Assembly: GCA_017465845.1 (NCBI GenBank)
Contig: JAFTVH010000109.1
Span: 1-64,000, forward strand
DNA from: Lachnospiraceae bacterium
GTDB taxonomy: Bacteria > Bacillota > Clostridia > Lachnospirales > Lachnospiraceae
Reading direction: 5' to 3'
Length of the DNA stretch: 64,000 nucleotides
Shown here: positions 63,179-64,000 of the stretch, in pieces
Numbering within the stretch: the first letter of the stretch is position 1
Layout: every line of letters starts with the position of its first letter
Position numbers and translations under genes: made by a program
The notes under the pieces: generated by a model
Databases searched by the model: none
What the model saw: the letters and a program-made list of their open reading frames with translations, nothing else
What the model was told of the DNA's origin: nothing

Positions 63179-64000
63179 ATGAGAAATCCATACATTGGAC
63201 ATGATTCCCAGGTCTATGGAATCGAAGAACACAGACTGGTAGGAGGAAAAGGCGACGGTATGCGTCTGCTTGAGGTAAATAACGGTAAAGGGCTGGAACT
63301 TACTGTATCCTTAGACCGTGCATGTGATATTTCCCGACTGAGATACCGCGGCATCAATATGTCCTACTTCTCACCCTGTGGCTATGTTGCACCGGCTTAT
63401 TATGAGTCTAAAGGTACAGACTGGCTGAAATCCTTCACAGCAGGCTTCCTTACCACTTGCGGTCTCCAGGCAGTAGGTTCCCCCTGTACTGATGAAGGGG
63501 AGGAGCTGCCCCTGCACGGCTCCATTGCTAATACCCCTGCCGAGCAGGCTTACTGGTTTGAAGATGAGGATGCGCTGGTGGTACGTGCAGTGGTGCCTGA
63601 TGAAGTGATCTTTGCAAGAAAGCTTCGCCTGATCAGGGAGCTTCGTGTCAGTCTGAAAGAAAATGAATTTACCATTATCGACACCATCGAAAATACAGGC
63701 GACACCACCCAGCCCTTTGAAATCCTGTATCATATGAATATGGGCTATCCGCTGCTGGATGAGGACAGTGTGATAGAGATTCCGGCTGTGTCCGTAACGC
63801 CACGGGATGATCATGCTGCAGAGGATATTGAGAACTGGATGAACATGATAAAACCTCAGGCCGGTTACGTGGAAAGATGCTACTACCATAAATTTGAGGA
63901 TCAGGGAAAAGCTTCCATCTTCCAGCCGAAACTGGGTCAGGGTTTGGAAATCAGCTTTGATGCAAAGGAACTGGATGCTTTCGTGGAATGGAAGATGATG
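63179..64000 (+). CDS. DUF4432 aldose-epimerase-like protein (cut by window end)
   Basis: The 274 visible residues start at ATG 63179 behind AAGGAGG and run off the window. The beta-sandwich of the galactose-mutarotase superfamily is suggested by LELTVSLDRACDISRLRYRG near residue 41 and FLTTCGLQAVGSP near residue 89, followed by LPLHGSIANTPA and YHMNMGYPLLDED. These match DUF4432, which often sits beside sugar kinases and isomerases. It probably interconverts anomers or epimers of the sugar entering this pathway. It begins 32 bases after the kinase stop, in the same operon. Confidence 0.85.
   Translation, partial: MRNPYIGHDSQVYGIEEHRLVGGKGDGMRLLEVNNGKGLELTVSLDRACDISRLRYRGINMSYFSPCGYVAPAYYESKGTDWLKSFTAGFLTTCGLQAVGSPCTDEGEELPLHGSIANTPAEQAYWFEDEDALVVRAVVPDEVIFARKLRLIRELRVSLKENEFTIIDTIENTGDTTQPFEILYHMNMGYPLLDEDSVIEIPAVSVTPRDDHAAEDIENWMNMIKPQAGYVERCYYHKFEDQGKASIFQPKLGQGLEISFDAKELDAFVEWKMM

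Noticed and set aside
1-64000. CRISPR arrays, tRNA or rRNA genes and prophage modules
   Set aside because: No regularly spaced short repeats, cloverleaf-like sequences, ribosomal RNA signatures or phage structural genes were seen.

Overview
The window looks like chromosome from a Gram-positive, anaerobic gut-type clostridium, most likely Lachnospiraceae. Supporting points are strong AGGAGG-type ribosome binding sites, moderate GC with AT-rich spacers, a T-box leader on valS, two LplABC-type sugar transporters each guarded by a membrane-bound AraC regulator, an Rrf2-controlled metY, and an IS1182-type element. The family placement is inference. No tRNA, rRNA, CRISPR array, prophage or replication origin was seen.

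Region 1 (1-9400) is mostly metabolic. metY, an Rrf2 repressor and an M19 dipeptidase form a probable sulfur/amino-acid unit with two candidate operators around its promoter. A nucleoside hydrolase and a PfkB sugar kinase run leftwards, divergent from an AraC regulator. They are followed by a stand-alone ComEC-like metallo-beta-lactamase, an Rpn-type nuclease and an overlapping APH-like kinase. Region 2 (9396-12512) is valS behind a consensus promoter and a T-box leader.

Region 3 (12560-25880) is the first carbohydrate island. It encodes an (alpha/alpha)6-barrel glycosidase, a transmembrane AraC sensor, a lipoprotein binding protein and two permeases, an unrecognised 615-aa protein, an overlapping zinc-ribbon microprotein and an SGNH-M20 fusion. 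It ends in decayed genes: a frameshifted discoidin-like secreted protein with 24-residue repeats, and a scrap of a GH38 alpha-mannosidase. Region 4 (25930-30690) holds a histidine phosphatase, a double-Nudix protein, a truncated DUF1062 gene, a tiny transcript-like unit, a zinc alcohol dehydrogenase with a MerR-like promoter and a SEC-C methionine aminopeptidase.

Region 5 (30700-36080) looks acquired: a broken quinone oxidoreductase end, a Gfo/Idh oxidoreductase, a second dehydrogenase, a divergent AraC regulator, a palindromic spacer repeat and a complete IS1182-type element. Region 6 (36200-42960) has a DUF4886/SGNH protein, carB without carA behind a 220-bp imperfect palindrome, a membrane-anchored polysaccharide deacetylase with strong strand bias, and a PhnP-like hydrolase.

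Region 7 (43100-58010) is the second carbohydrate island: AraC sensor, binding protein, two permeases, three different glycosidases without signal peptides, and a terminal PP2C-like protein. It implies import of an oligosaccharide that is then taken apart in the cytoplasm. Region 8 (58090 to the end) is a PocR-type AraC regulator facing an aldolase, fucose/arabinose isomerase-like protein, FGGY kinase and DUF4432 epimerase-like operon. Together these outline an isomerise, phosphorylate, cleave route for a sugar I cannot name.
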